Source of the DNA: Parasporobacterium paucivorans DSM 15970 | GTDB taxonomy: Bacteria > Bacillota > Clostridia > Lachnospirales > Lachnospiraceae | DNA length: 64,000 bases | Assembly: GCF_900141895.1 (NCBI RefSeq) | Contig: NZ_FQYT01000017.1 | Location: forward strand, 1-64,000 | Direction of reading: 5' to 3' | Shown here: positions 40,682 to 49,792 of the stretch, in pieces | How positions within the stretch are numbered: position 1 is the stretch's first letter | Layout of the letters: the number at the start of each line of letters is the position of its first letter | Translations under genes and position numbers: made by a program | Notes under the pieces: model-generated | What the model was told of the DNA's origin: nothing | The model's input: the letters and a program-made list of their open reading frames with translations, nothing else | Database searches by the model: none

Positions 40682-40702
40682 ACGTAGAAACAGGGTGATG
40701 GA

Positions 40703-41473
40703 ATGGGAAAACCAAGAAAGAGAAAGAAATCGGATGGCGGCGGATACAACTGGATGGACACGTATGGGGATTTGGTAACACTGCTTCTTTGCTTTTTTGT
40801 GCTCCTCTATTCCATTTCTGTCGTCGATCAGGAAAAATGGGTTGCCCTGGTCAAGAGCATGAACCAGGAAGTAGTGGAGGAGACCGGAACACAGGCAAAC
40901 CCACCAGGAACGCCTTCCCAGCAATCCGAAGAAACGCAGCCGGATACCGTAACCCCGAGTTTTGATGATCTGTACGATGAGTTAAAGGCGGCAGTCCGGG
41001 AACGAGGCCTGGAGGAATCCGTAGGGCTGAGCAAGGGAGAAGGCTATACCTTCGTTTCCTTTAAGGATCAGGTGTTTTTTTCCGGAAACAGCTATGCGCT
41101 GACCAACGAGGGCAGGAAAATTCTGGATACATTTTCCCTTGTTTTGGGAAACTTCAATGATGTCATAAAGGAGGTGGAGGTTCTAGGATATACCTCCCAG
41201 GCGCCTCCGGGCCAGCCCAATGACATTTATACAGACAGGATACTATCCGCGAACCGTTCCACAGAAGTCGTGGCCTACGTCCAGGCAAAAGGAAGCGTGA
41301 GTCCGGAAAAGCTGGTGCAGGTAAGCTTCGGGCAGTACAGACCCATCGCCTCCTACGAAACGGCAGAGGGGAGGGCGCAGAACCGGCGGGTGGAGATGAT
41401 CATCGCGGAGGAAGGCGTCGAACAGAAGAGCCTGGACGCATATTATGATGAGATTTACAAGCAAAATCAATAG
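40703..41473 (+). CDS. motB: Motility stator protein MotB
   Basis: A 256-residue protein: the single N-terminal helix NWMDTYGDLVTLLLCFFVLLYS contains the ion-binding Asp. The C-terminal OmpA-like peptidoglycan-binding domain has SANRSTEVVAYVQ, FGQYRPIASYETAEGRAQNRRVEMII. It anchors the stator to the wall. Ion type (H+ or Na+) is not assigned. fliL, often next, is missing. Confidence 0.92.
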   Translation: MGKPRKRKKSDGGGYNWMDTYGDLVTLLLCFFVLLYSISVVDQEKWVALVKSMNQEVVEETGTQANPPGTPSQQSEETQPDTVTPSFDDLYDELKAAVRERGLEESVGLSKGEGYTFVSFKDQVFFSGNSYALTNEGRKILDTFSLVLGNFNDVIKEVEVLGYTSQAPPGQPNDIYTDRILSANRSTEVVAYVQAKGSVSPEKLVQVSFGQYRPIASYETAEGRAQNRRVEMIIAEEGVEQKSLDAYYDEIYKQNQ

Positions 41474-41495
41474 ATAGTAAAGGCGGATGGTACCA

Positions 41496-42503
41496 ATGGC
41501 AGACGTATTATCACAAAGTCAGATAGATGCACTGCTCAATTCACTGAGCGGGGGAAATGCGTCGGATCAGGCGGCGGAAGACGAGAACAAAGGGCAGAAT
41601 AATTTCAAAAAATATGATTTCACCAGTCCAAAGAAGTTCACTAAGGACAAATTGAAAATATTGAAAAATGTATACGAAAACTATGCCAGGATTGCGTCAT
41701 CCCAGATAAACAGTCTTTTCCGGGTTTCCAGCGAAGCGGAGGTCATAGCCGTGGAGGAGCAGAGGTATTATGAATTCACCAATGCCTTAAGTGAAAATGA
41801 TTTTATGACCCTGGCTTCCGTGACGCTGCCATACAGGACCAAAAATCCGCCGGTTCTGATACATGTATCCACACCGGTCATGATTTACCTGATGGATAGG
41901 ATGCTGGGCAGCTCTGGGGCACCGGAGATAGTGCCGGACGGATATTCCTATACGGAGATCGAACAGGCATTGTATGAAAAAATCATCCATTATCTGATTG
42001 CAATCATGACGGATGCCTGGACCGGGTATATCAAGATGGGTATCCATTTTGACCGAATCCAGAAAAATCCGGGACTGGTGCAGGAAATCGGTGTCGATGA
42101 AACGGTTGTCATCATCGTACTGGAGATGAAAATGGAAAGGATCTCCGGCAAGTTCAGCATATGCGTGCCCGGAAGCCTCCTTACGGGCGTATTCGCCGCC
42201 ATGGACAAGAGGAAGCATATTTCTCAGGAGGAAGGCTCGGAGGATGTGGAAATCCGGGAGGAGATCCTTAACAATATCAAAAATTCCAAACTGGAAGTCA
42301 CGGCACAGCTGGGGACGGCACAGCTGAAGCTGGAAGACATATACAAGCTGAATGTGGGGGATGTCATTAACCTGAACAAGCCAAAGGATTCACAAATCCA
42401 GCTTTCAGTAGCCGGGAAACCCTGGTTTAACGGACAGCTTGGCGTGTATAACCGGAATGTGGCGGTCAGGCTGGAGGATAGGTTAGAAGAAGAAAAAATA
42501 TGA
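41496..42503 (+). CDS. fliM: Flagellar motor switch protein FliM
   Basis: A 335-residue C-ring protein with the CheY-P-binding N-terminal peptide LSQSQIDALLNSL, the middle CheC-like domain (YENYARIASSQINSLFRV, PVMIYLMDRMLGS) and a C-terminal SpoA domain (LEVTAQLGTAQLKLEDIYKL, VGDVINLNK). ATG 41496 is chosen for spacing from AAAGGCGG; ATG 41487 is too close. Confidence 0.93.
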   Translation: MADVLSQSQIDALLNSLSGGNASDQAAEDENKGQNNFKKYDFTSPKKFTKDKLKILKNVYENYARIASSQINSLFRVSSEAEVIAVEEQRYYEFTNALSENDFMTLASVTLPYRTKNPPVLIHVSTPVMIYLMDRMLGSSGAPEIVPDGYSYTEIEQALYEKIIHYLIAIMTDAWTGYIKMGIHFDRIQKNPGLVQEIGVDETVVIIVLEMKMERISGKFSICVPGSLLTGVFAAMDKRKHISQEEGSEDVEIREEILNNIKNSKLEVTAQLGTAQLKLEDIYKLNVGDVINLNKPKDSQIQLSVAGKPWFNGQLGVYNRNVAVRLEDRLEEEKI

Positions 42504-42524
42504 ATTTGAAAGGTATGGGAGAAA

Positions 42525-42884
42525 ATGGCTAAAATTTTACTGGTAGATGATGCTGCTTTTATGAGGATGATGTTAAAGGATACGCTGACCAAGAATGGCT
42601 ATACGGACATTTATGAAGCGGAGGATGGCCTGCGGGCGGTGGAAACATATATGGAAATCAACCCGGACCTGGTTATCATGGACATTACCATGCCCAACAT
42701 GGATGGTCTGGAAGCTTTAAAGGCTATAAAGGCAAAGGATCCAGGCGCAGAGATCGTCATGTGCTCCGCTATGGGACAGGAAAGCATGGTAATCGAGGCG
42801 ATAAAATCCGGTGCAAAAGATTTTATCGTCAAGCCGTTTAAACCGGACAGGATTCTGAAAACCGTTGCCAGCATCGTTAGCTAA
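42525..42884 (+). CDS. cheY: Chemotaxis response regulator CheY
   Basis: A 119-residue single receiver domain: KILLVDDAAFMRMMLKD (acidic pair), VIMDITMPNMDGLEALK (phospho-acceptor Asp), MCSAMGQ and DFIVKPF (Lys). Phosphorylated CheY binds FliM and switches motor rotation. It lies between fliM and the displaced flgC. Confidence 0.95.
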   Translation: MAKILLVDDAAFMRMMLKDTLTKNGYTDIYEAEDGLRAVETYMEINPDLVIMDITMPNMDGLEALKAIKAKDPGAEIVMCSAMGQESMVIEAIKSGAKDFIVKPFKPDRILKTVASIVS

Positions 42885-42898
42885 AGGAGAGAATAGAG

Positions 42899-43318
42899 AT
42901 GTCGTTCCTAAGTTCTATGGATATTTCCGCCTCGGGCATGACGGCACAGAGGCTTCGTCTGGATGTCGCATCCGAGAATATTGCCAATATGGAAACCACC
43001 CGGACAGAATCCGGTGGATCCTATAAAAGAAAAACAGTCATTCTTGAGTCTGCCGAGTCCGGAAGCTTCCGGAAGGCCCTGCAGAAGGCGGCAGGTGTTG
43101 TCGCTACTGCGGTAGCGGATGAAGAGGCAGGATTTGAGCCCGTCTACAATCCGGACCATCCGGATGCGGATGAGAACGGGTACGTACAGATGCCCAATAT
43201 CAGCCTGATAAAAGAGACAGTGGATAGCATGTCCGCCACCAGATCCTACGAGGCAAATATTACTGCATTTAACGCAATGAAGACTATGGCACAGAAAGCA
43301 CTGGAGATAGGTAAATAA
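42899..43318 (+). CDS. flgC: Flagellar basal-body rod protein FlgC (displaced)
   Basis: A 139-residue rod protein: FLSSMDISASGMTAQRLRLD, SENIANMETTRTESGGSYKR and the FlgC-type C-terminus DENGYVQMPNISLIKETVDS, MSATRSYEANITAFN. In most flagellar operons flgC follows flgB; here it sits 11.7 kb downstream, between cheY and fliY. It is intact and has its own AAAGGAG site. Confidence 0.9.
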   Translation: MSFLSSMDISASGMTAQRLRLDVASENIANMETTRTESGGSYKRKTVILESAESGSFRKALQKAAGVVATAVADEEAGFEPVYNPDHPDADENGYVQMPNISLIKETVDSMSATRSYEANITAFNAMKTMAQKALEIGK

Positions 43319-43349
43319 GACGATTCCATTGTAAGGAGAATATATACGT

Positions 43350-44501
43350 ATGAGTTTTATTAATTTTACCGAGTTAGAGATTGATGCCATAGGGGAAATT
43401 CTGAACATCAGCCTCGGATCATCGGCTACCGCTATTTCCACTCTGCTGGAGAGCAGGGTCGATATCACTACGCCCGTTGTGAAAGTGGTGACCAGGGAGG
43501 AATTTGAATATAAGAACCTGGAGCCGGCGGTGGGGGTAGAAATCACATATGTTTCCGGATTAACGGGCAGCAGCGTTATGGTCCTGAAAAGACGGGATGT
43601 TAAGACAATCGTGGAAATGCTCATGAGGACGGAGATTCCGGAAGAGGAGTTCGAACTGGATGCAATGAACCTCAGCGCCATTTGTGAAGTGATGAATCAG
43701 ATGATGGGTGCATCCTCCACGGCCCTGTCCGAGTTTCTGAGCAGGCGAGTTAACATTTCCACCCCAGTATCTTTTGAGATAAACAATATCAGCGATTTCA
43801 AGGATAAGTACTTTATTCAGCCGGATGACACCATGGTTGTGGTTGGGTTCACCTTAAAGATATTGGATAAGATCAATAGCGAGTTCATCAGCGTCATGAC
43901 GCCGGACCTGGCAAAGGAGCTGGTGAAGGGATTTCTGCCTGATGCGTACGAACCAGAAAATATAGTGGAGCCGGAGAAGGAACCTGCGGGGGATAGAATG
44001 CTTTCCCAGGAAGAAATCGAGAAAATGATGGCGGCAGCCTCAAGACATGAGACCGTACCGGAAATCAAGCCGGAAATCAGGCCGGAGTCGGTCCAGAACT
44101 CGCAGGATATGAATCGGATGATGCAGCAGATGCAGGAAATGATGGAAGCAATGCACAAGCAGGAATCGAAAGCCGCCAGCGAACCGAAGCTCATCAATGT
44201 GCAGAATGTTCCATCGGTTCATTTAAAGCAGGAAAGTGCTGCCGGCGGGGAAGAAAAGGAGAACATGGAGCTGATCCTCGGCGTTCCCCTGGACGTTTCG
44301 GTGGAGATAGGCCGCACCAGGAAGACCGTCAAGGATATCCTGGAGTTTTCAAAAGGATCACTGGTAGTTTTAGACAGGCTGGCAGGCGAACAGGTGGATC
44401 TGTTCGTTAACGGCCACTGCATCGCAAAAGGGGATGTGGTAGTTGTGGAGGATAATTTCGGCATCCGCATCACTGAAATCGTGAAAAGAGATATTGTATG
44501 A
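43350..44501 (+). CDS. fliY: Flagellar motor switch phosphatase FliY (FliN domain)
   Basis: A 383-residue protein with two CheC-type phosphatase motifs (AIGEILNISLGSSATAIS and AICEVMNQMMGASSTALS, each Glu...Asn). A Pro/Glu/Met-rich linker with MQQMQEMMEAMHKQ follows, then a C-terminal SpoA/FliN domain (LGVPLDVSVEIGRTRKTVKD, VVVVEDNFGIRITEIV). It is a C-ring part and dephosphorylates CheY-P. It overlaps fliO by four bases. Confidence 0.92.
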   Translation: MSFINFTELEIDAIGEILNISLGSSATAISTLLESRVDITTPVVKVVTREEFEYKNLEPAVGVEITYVSGLTGSSVMVLKRRDVKTIVEMLMRTEIPEEEFELDAMNLSAICEVMNQMMGASSTALSEFLSRRVNISTPVSFEINNISDFKDKYFIQPDDTMVVVGFTLKILDKINSEFISVMTPDLAKELVKGFLPDAYEPENIVEPEKEPAGDRMLSQEEIEKMMAAASRHETVPEIKPEIRPESVQNSQDMNRMMQQMQEMMEAMHKQESKAASEPKLINVQNVPSVHLKQESAAGGEEKENMELILGVPLDVSVEIGRTRKTVKDILEFSKGSLVVLDRLAGEQVDLFVNGHCIAKGDVVVVEDNFGIRITEIVKRDIV

Positions 44502-44860
44502 TAGAAAGCATCGGAACCGCCGTGTTTACGCTGGCAGTGGTGGCAGCCGTCATTTACCTCAGCTACGTATCCACGAAATATATAGCAAAAAAGAATATCG
44601 GAATGCAGCGGACTTCCAGCAGGTACATGAAGGTGATTGACCAGATGGGCATGGGCAAGGATAAATCCGTGGCCCTGATCCAGACGGGCCTGAACTATTA
44701 TCTGGTGGGATTCTCAGGAAGTGGGATAACGCTCCTGGCCCAGTTGGAGGAAGAAGACCTGGCAGAGCTGCCCAGGGAAGAATCCTTCGGGATGAATGTA
44801 CCGACAGATTTCAAAGGCATCCTGGAAAAAATTGATCAGTTTAAGAACAGAAGGAAATAG
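44498..44860 (+). CDS. fliO: Flagellar biosynthesis protein FliO
   Basis: A 120-residue protein with one N-terminal helix (AVFTLAVVAAVIYLSYVSTKYI) and a short cytosolic domain with KVIDQMGMGKDKSVALIQTG, the FliO/FliZ pattern. FliO helps assemble the FliP gate. It starts in an ATGA overlap with fliY. Confidence 0.85.
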   Translation: MIESIGTAVFTLAVVAAVIYLSYVSTKYIAKKNIGMQRTSSRYMKVIDQMGMGKDKSVALIQTGLNYYLVGFSGSGITLLAQLEEEDLAELPREESFGMNVPTDFKGILEKIDQFKNRRK

Positions 44861-44869
44861 GGGATAACG

Positions 44870-45529
44870 ATGGATACACAGTCACTGATAAACATTAACG
44901 GAAACAGTACTCCTACCCTGGAAATTTTTCTGATGCTCACCGTCATTTCCCTGCTACCCTCCCTCCTTATCATGATGACATCCTTTACCAGGACGATCAT
45001 TATTCTGTCCTTCGTAAGGAATGCGCTGGGGGTACAGCAGACGCCGCCTAATATGGTACTGGTGGGAATCGCGTTGTTTCTGACCCTGTTCATCATGCAG
45101 CCGGTCATATCCGAAATCAACACGAATGCCTACAAGCCATATATCGCCGAAGAGATCACCCAGCAGGAGGCTCTGGACATAGCACAGGTCCCTTTGAAGG
45201 AGTTCATGCTGCGGAATACGGAGAAAAGCTCCCTGAACTTATTCCTGGATTTGTCCGGGAAGGAAAAAACACAAGAAATCGAAGAGCTGCCTCTGACGGT
45301 TGTGATTCCATCCTTTATGACAAGCGAGCTTAAGAGGGCCTTTATGGCGGGATTTTTATTGTATCTTCCGTTTCTCATCATTGATATCGTAGTATCGAGT
45401 ACGCTGATGTCCATGGGAATGATGATGCTTCCGCCGGCCATGATCTCCCTGCCATTCAAATTGCTGTTGTTTGTAACGGTCAATGGCTGGGAACTGTTGT
45501 TTGCAAGCATAGCAGGAAGCTTTAACTGA
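44870..45529 (+). CDS. fliP: Flagellar export gate protein FliP
   Basis: A 219-residue membrane protein: EIFLMLTVISLLPSLLIMMT, FTRTIIILSFVRNALGVQQT, PSFMTSELKRAFMAGFLLYL, MGMMMLPPAMISLPFKLLLF. It forms the export pore with FliQ and FliR. It lacks the cleavable signal peptide of longer FliPs, as in other Firmicutes. Confidence 0.95.
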   Translation: MDTQSLININGNSTPTLEIFLMLTVISLLPSLLIMMTSFTRTIIILSFVRNALGVQQTPPNMVLVGIALFLTLFIMQPVISEINTNAYKPYIAEEITQQEALDIAQVPLKEFMLRNTEKSSLNLFLDLSGKEKTQEIEELPLTVVIPSFMTSELKRAFMAGFLLYLPFLIIDIVVSSTLMSMGMMMLPPAMISLPFKLLLFVTVNGWELLFASIAGSFN

Positions 45530-45549
45530 TAGGCAGAAGGGATTTAGAG

Positions 45550-45807
45550 ATGACGAATGGTGAAATCGCTGATTTAATGTATGAATTTTTTGTTATAGCC
45601 GTAAAACTGGCAGGTCCGACCCTGATTATAAGCATGATTGTCGGGATAGTCATTGCCATTTTTCAGGCAGCCACCCAGATTCACGAATCTACGGTTACAT
45701 TTTTGCCGAAACTGATCGTGATTGCCCTGATATTGGTATTCACAGGGGGAACCATGCTGGAAACCCTGCAGGATTTCACCGTGAAAATCTTCGGTATGAT
45801 GCTGTGA
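45550..45807 (+). CDS. fliQ: Flagellar export gate protein FliQ
   Basis: An 85-residue protein of two membrane helices: VKLAGPTLIISMIVGIVIAI and FLPKLIVIALILVFTGGTML, with FQAATQIHESTVTF between. It matches FliQ in size and sequence. Confidence 0.94.
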   Translation: MTNGEIADLMYEFFVIAVKLAGPTLIISMIVGIVIAIFQAATQIHESTVTFLPKLIVIALILVFTGGTMLETLQDFTVKIFGMML

Positions 45808-45832
45808 GAAGGATTAGGAGGAAACGGGATCC

Positions 45833-46600
45833 ATGGGTATTTTAACCACGGCGCAATTCATGCTTTTTTCCCTGGTATTCATGCGGATGTCCGGATTCAT
45901 ACTGCTCAATCCGGTCCTTGGCAGACGAAATATCCCTATGGTGGCAAAGGGCGGCATGATAATGGTACTGAGCTTTCTGATATATTCCTTTATGGAGGGG
46001 GCAGCCATGGAGGTGAACTTACCCATAGAATATGCTGTTCTGCTTTTGAAGGAGTTTGCCATCGGGTATGTGCTGGGATTTGTTATGCAGCTGTTTGAAT
46101 TTGTGGTCACTTTTGCGGGGAGCCTCATAGATTACCAGATGGGGTTGGCCATGTCTAGCATCTACGATCCACAGAGCGGAGGACAGGTGGCCTTGAGCGG
46201 ACAGCTGTTTCAGATTTTCACGATGCTGCTTTTTTTTGCGGTGGATGGACACCTTGCCCTGATGAAGATACTAGTGACATCGGCCCAGGTCGTGCCTTTC
46301 GGAGAGGTGGTGTTCACGCCGGCGCTGGCGGGCGGGATACTGGATATCTTCTGTCAGTGCGTGGTACTGGCCGTGAAACTGGCGTTTCCATTTATCGCCA
46401 TGGAGTTTTTGACGGAAATCGGAGTGGGAATCCTGATGAAGATGATTCCCCAGATAAATGTTTTTGTCGTCAATATTCAGGTGAAAATTCTGGTGGGGCT
46501 CATCATGCTGACATTCCTCTTTTCCCCCGTCACCAACTACCTGGAAAATCTAAATATTAATATGATAAACACACTGCAAGGGGTACTGAAGATGTTCTGA
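45833..46600 (+). CDS. fliR: Flagellar export gate protein FliR
   Basis: A 255-residue polytopic protein: FSLVFMRMSGFILLNPVLGR, LIDYQMGLAMSSIYDPQSGG, EIGVGILMKMIPQINVFVVN. It completes the FliPQR pore. Ribosome site AGGAGG lies upstream. Confidence 0.94.
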   Translation: MGILTTAQFMLFSLVFMRMSGFILLNPVLGRRNIPMVAKGGMIMVLSFLIYSFMEGAAMEVNLPIEYAVLLLKEFAIGYVLGFVMQLFEFVVTFAGSLIDYQMGLAMSSIYDPQSGGQVALSGQLFQIFTMLLFFAVDGHLALMKILVTSAQVVPFGEVVFTPALAGGILDIFCQCVVLAVKLAFPFIAMEFLTEIGVGILMKMIPQINVFVVNIQVKILVGLIMLTFLFSPVTNYLENLNINMINTLQGVLKMF

Positions 46601-46629
46601 CACTTGGAACAAGAAGGGAAGTGAAATGA

Positions 46630-47697
46630 ATGCCGGGAGGAGATTCCAAGACAGAGAAAGCCACCCCGAAACGGCGGAAAGACGAACGGAAGAAAGGGAA
46701 TGTGTTCTTCAGCAAGGACATTATTACAGTGGTTACCCTCTTGGGAGCCTTTTTCGGGCTGAAGCTGCTTTTTCCTTTCATGTACAGGACAGCAAGAGAC
46801 AATCTCTTTTCCTATATAGATAAAGCGGAGCATATCACCGCACTGACTTCCGGAACCCTTCAGGAAATCACAAATGACACCCTGCTGACAGGTGCAAAAT
46901 TGATCGTTCCCATTCTCTGCATCGTCATCTTCCTGGTTGTCCTGGCTACGGGTGTCCAGACCAGATTCATTTTCACCGGGAAAAATATGACTCCCCAATT
47001 TGGAAGGCTCAGCCCCCTTAAGGGAATCAAGAACCTGTTTTCCCTTAAGAATGTAGTGGAGCTGATCAAGAACCTTATTAAGATAGCTATCCTGCTGTAC
47101 ATACTGTATCAGGCTGTCCGGGGTGAGATGGACGTGCTGGCGAAAACGATGGACATGGACATAAAAACATCCTCCGTCTATCTTCTGGATACGGTACTAT
47201 CCCTGGTAATGAAGATCTGCCTTGTATTCATCGCTGTGGCAGGATTTGACTACATGTACCAGCGATGGGATTACGAAAAGAAAATCCGGATGTCCAAACA
47301 GGACATGAAGGAAGAGTACAAGCAGATGGAGGGAAATCCGGAAATCAAGGGAAAAATCCGAGAGATTCAGCGTCAGAGGGCCAGAAGCCGTATGATGCAG
47401 GCGGTTCCCTCCGCTGATGTGGTCATCCGGAATCCTACTCATTTTGCAGTTGCCCTGAAGTACGATATCCATAAAGACCGCGCACCCATCCTGGTGGCTA
47501 AAGGGCAGGACGAGCTGGCCCTGCGGATTGTCCGGGTGGCACAGGAAAACGGCGTCCACGTGATGGAGAACAAGCCTCTGGCAAGGGCGATATATGCATC
47601 CACAAAGACTGGAAATGATATTCCGGAAGAGTATTATGCCACGGTGGCGGAAATCCTGGTTTACGTATACCGGCTTAATCAACAAAGCATAACATAG
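46630..47697 (+). CDS. flhB: Flagellar export switch protein FlhB
   Basis: A 355-residue membrane protein: the basic N-terminus KTEKATPKRRKDERKKGNV, four helices, the cytosolic KQDMKEEYKQMEGNPEIKGKIR linker and the self-cleaving NPTH in VVIRNPTHFAVALKYD. It switches export from rod/hook to filament substrates. A separate FlhB-C-like protein is encoded at 26808-27086. Confidence 0.95.
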   Translation: MPGGDSKTEKATPKRRKDERKKGNVFFSKDIITVVTLLGAFFGLKLLFPFMYRTARDNLFSYIDKAEHITALTSGTLQEITNDTLLTGAKLIVPILCIVIFLVVLATGVQTRFIFTGKNMTPQFGRLSPLKGIKNLFSLKNVVELIKNLIKIAILLYILYQAVRGEMDVLAKTMDMDIKTSSVYLLDTVLSLVMKICLVFIAVAGFDYMYQRWDYEKKIRMSKQDMKEEYKQMEGNPEIKGKIREIQRQRARSRMMQAVPSADVVIRNPTHFAVALKYDIHKDRAPILVAKGQDELALRIVRVAQENGVHVMENKPLARAIYASTKTGNDIPEEYYATVAEILVYVYRLNQQSIT

Positions 47698-47711
47698 AAA
47701 TGGTGTGAATA

Positions 47712-49778
47712 ATGAAGAAATTAATGAACAATGCGGTAGTGATATTTATGGTGGCCATTGTGATGCTGCTGATCATTCCGCTGGGTCCTTTCCTGCTGGA
47801 CGTAATGATAATCATAAATATTTCCGTCTCCTTGATTATCCTGATAATTTCCATGGGAATCAAAGAGCCACTGGAATTTTCGATTTTCCCCTCCCTCCTT
47901 TTAATTACAACACTCCTGCGTGTTGGAATCAATGTTTCTTCCACGAGAAATATCCTTTCCAACCAGGGAAATGCAGGACAGGTAATCAAATCTTTTGGCG
48001 ATTTCATCCTGAAGGGAAATGTGGTTGTCGGCTTTATCATCTTCATCATTATCGCACTGGTGCAGTTTATCGTTATCACGAAGGGATCCGAAAGAGTCGC
48101 AGAAGTGGCTGCGAGGTTTACGCTGGATGCCATGCCGGGAAAACAGATGGCTATCGATGCGGATCTAAGTTCTGGGCTGATCAGCGAACAGCAGGCCAGG
48201 GAACGCAGAAGCAAAATCCAACGGGAAGCCGATTTCTACGGGGCCATGGATGGTGCCAGCAAATTTGTAAAGGGAGATGCTATCATGTCCCTGATCATCA
48301 CCGGCATCAACTTTATCGGCGGAACCATCATCGGAATTGTCCAGAGCGGTATGCCGTTTACAGAGGTGCTTTCCGTATATTCCATTGCTACGGTGGGCGA
48401 CGGACTGGTCTCCCAGATACCGGCTCTGATGGTTTCAACGGCAACAGGCATGATCGTTACCAGATCCGTGTCGGAGGGAAGCTTAAACGAAGATGTATCC
48501 AGACAGTTTAAATCCCAGCCGTATGCATTCATGATTACTGGAGGCTTTCTCCTGGTCCTCATGCTGGTGCCCGGGATGCCCCGGTTGCAGATGGGAATCC
48601 TCGCAGCAGTCTTTTTGACCGGCGGTTACAAGATCATGAAGAGGATGGATTGCCAGACAGATGAAATGCAGATGCTCGCTTCGGCGGGAGCAGGTGAGCA
48701 TGAAACAGCAAATCCGGATGAAAATGAATATTACAGGGATCTCAATAATGTATACAGCTTGATCTCAGTAGACCCCATCGAAATGGAGTTTGGATACAGC
48801 CTGATCCCTCTGGCCGATGAATCCAACGGAGGGAAGATGATCAACCGCATCGTGATTTTCAGGAGGCAATATGCCCAGGAAATGGGTTTTGTCATCCCTT
48901 CCATACGCCTGCGGGATAGTGCCGGACTGCATACCAATCAGTATGTAATAAAAATAAAAGGGGAGGAAGTGGCAAAAGGGGAAATTCTGGTGGACTATTA
49001 CCTGGCCCTTGAATCCCCGAACCCTTCGGGTGTAATAGATGGAATCGAGGCGATAGAGCCTGCCTATGGAATTCCCTGTAAATGGATCACTGCGGACAAC
49101 AAAGAGATGGCAGAAATTTACGGCTACACGGTAATAGATCCTCTTTCCGTGATGCTGACCCACCTTTCGGAAACCGTGAAACAGCATGCCCATGAGCTGC
49201 TGAGCCGGCAGGAAGTAGCACAGCTGTTGGAAAATGTGAAGAAAAACGCACCGGAGCTGGTGGATGAAATATTCCCTACAATCATATCCTATGGAACCTT
49301 CCAGAAGATCCTTTCCAATCTTCTCAAAGAAGGGGTGCCCATCAAGGATATGGAGACGATTCTGGAATCTGTGGCAGAATCCGCAGCGGTCACTCGAGAT
49401 GCCGATACCATTACGGAGAATATCCGGACCGCCCTGAAGCGAACCATAACCAGAAAATTCTGCAGGGACGGACAGATGAAGGTTATCACGCTGGATTCAG
49501 AACTGGAAAAAACCATCATTTCCAGCCTGACCAAAAGCGACCGGGGAATCTACCTGGCCCTGAGTCCCGAAGTGATGCAGGCAGTTATCGGCCAGATGGC
49601 GGAAGAAATCCGCAAGTTCAATGAGTTATCCCATGATACGGTCATTCTGACCAGTCAGGTGATCCGGACACATTTCCACCGGATGATCGAGCAGTTTTAT
49701 CCCAGGGTATATGTTCTGTCTTTTAATGAGATAGCCAACAATATCCAGATCCAGGCAATTGGAAATATTACTATGTAG
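47712..49778 (+). CDS. flhA: Flagellar export protein FlhA
   Basis: A 688-residue protein: eight N-terminal helices with FSIFPSLLLITTLLRVGINVSSTR and PGKQMAIDADLSSGLI, then the cytosolic substrate-docking domain. It is the largest gate component. flhF and flhG, which often follow, are missing; fliA starts 15 bases downstream. Confidence 0.96.
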   Translation: MKKLMNNAVVIFMVAIVMLLIIPLGPFLLDVMIIINISVSLIILIISMGIKEPLEFSIFPSLLLITTLLRVGINVSSTRNILSNQGNAGQVIKSFGDFILKGNVVVGFIIFIIIALVQFIVITKGSERVAEVAARFTLDAMPGKQMAIDADLSSGLISEQQARERRSKIQREADFYGAMDGASKFVKGDAIMSLIITGINFIGGTIIGIVQSGMPFTEVLSVYSIATVGDGLVSQIPALMVSTATGMIVTRSVSEGSLNEDVSRQFKSQPYAFMITGGFLLVLMLVPGMPRLQMGILAAVFLTGGYKIMKRMDCQTDEMQMLASAGAGEHETANPDENEYYRDLNNVYSLISVDPIEMEFGYSLIPLADESNGGKMINRIVIFRRQYAQEMGFVIPSIRLRDSAGLHTNQYVIKIKGEEVAKGEILVDYYLALESPNPSGVIDGIEAIEPAYGIPCKWITADNKEMAEIYGYTVIDPLSVMLTHLSETVKQHAHELLSRQEVAQLLENVKKNAPELVDEIFPTIISYGTFQKILSNLLKEGVPIKDMETILESVAESAAVTRDADTITENIRTALKRTITRKFCRDGQMKVITLDSELEKTIISSLTKSDRGIYLALSPEVMQAVIGQMAEEIRKFNELSHDTVILTSQVIRTHFHRMIEQFYPRVYVLSFNEIANNIQIQAIGNITM

Positions 49779-49792
49779 CGGGCAGGTATAAA

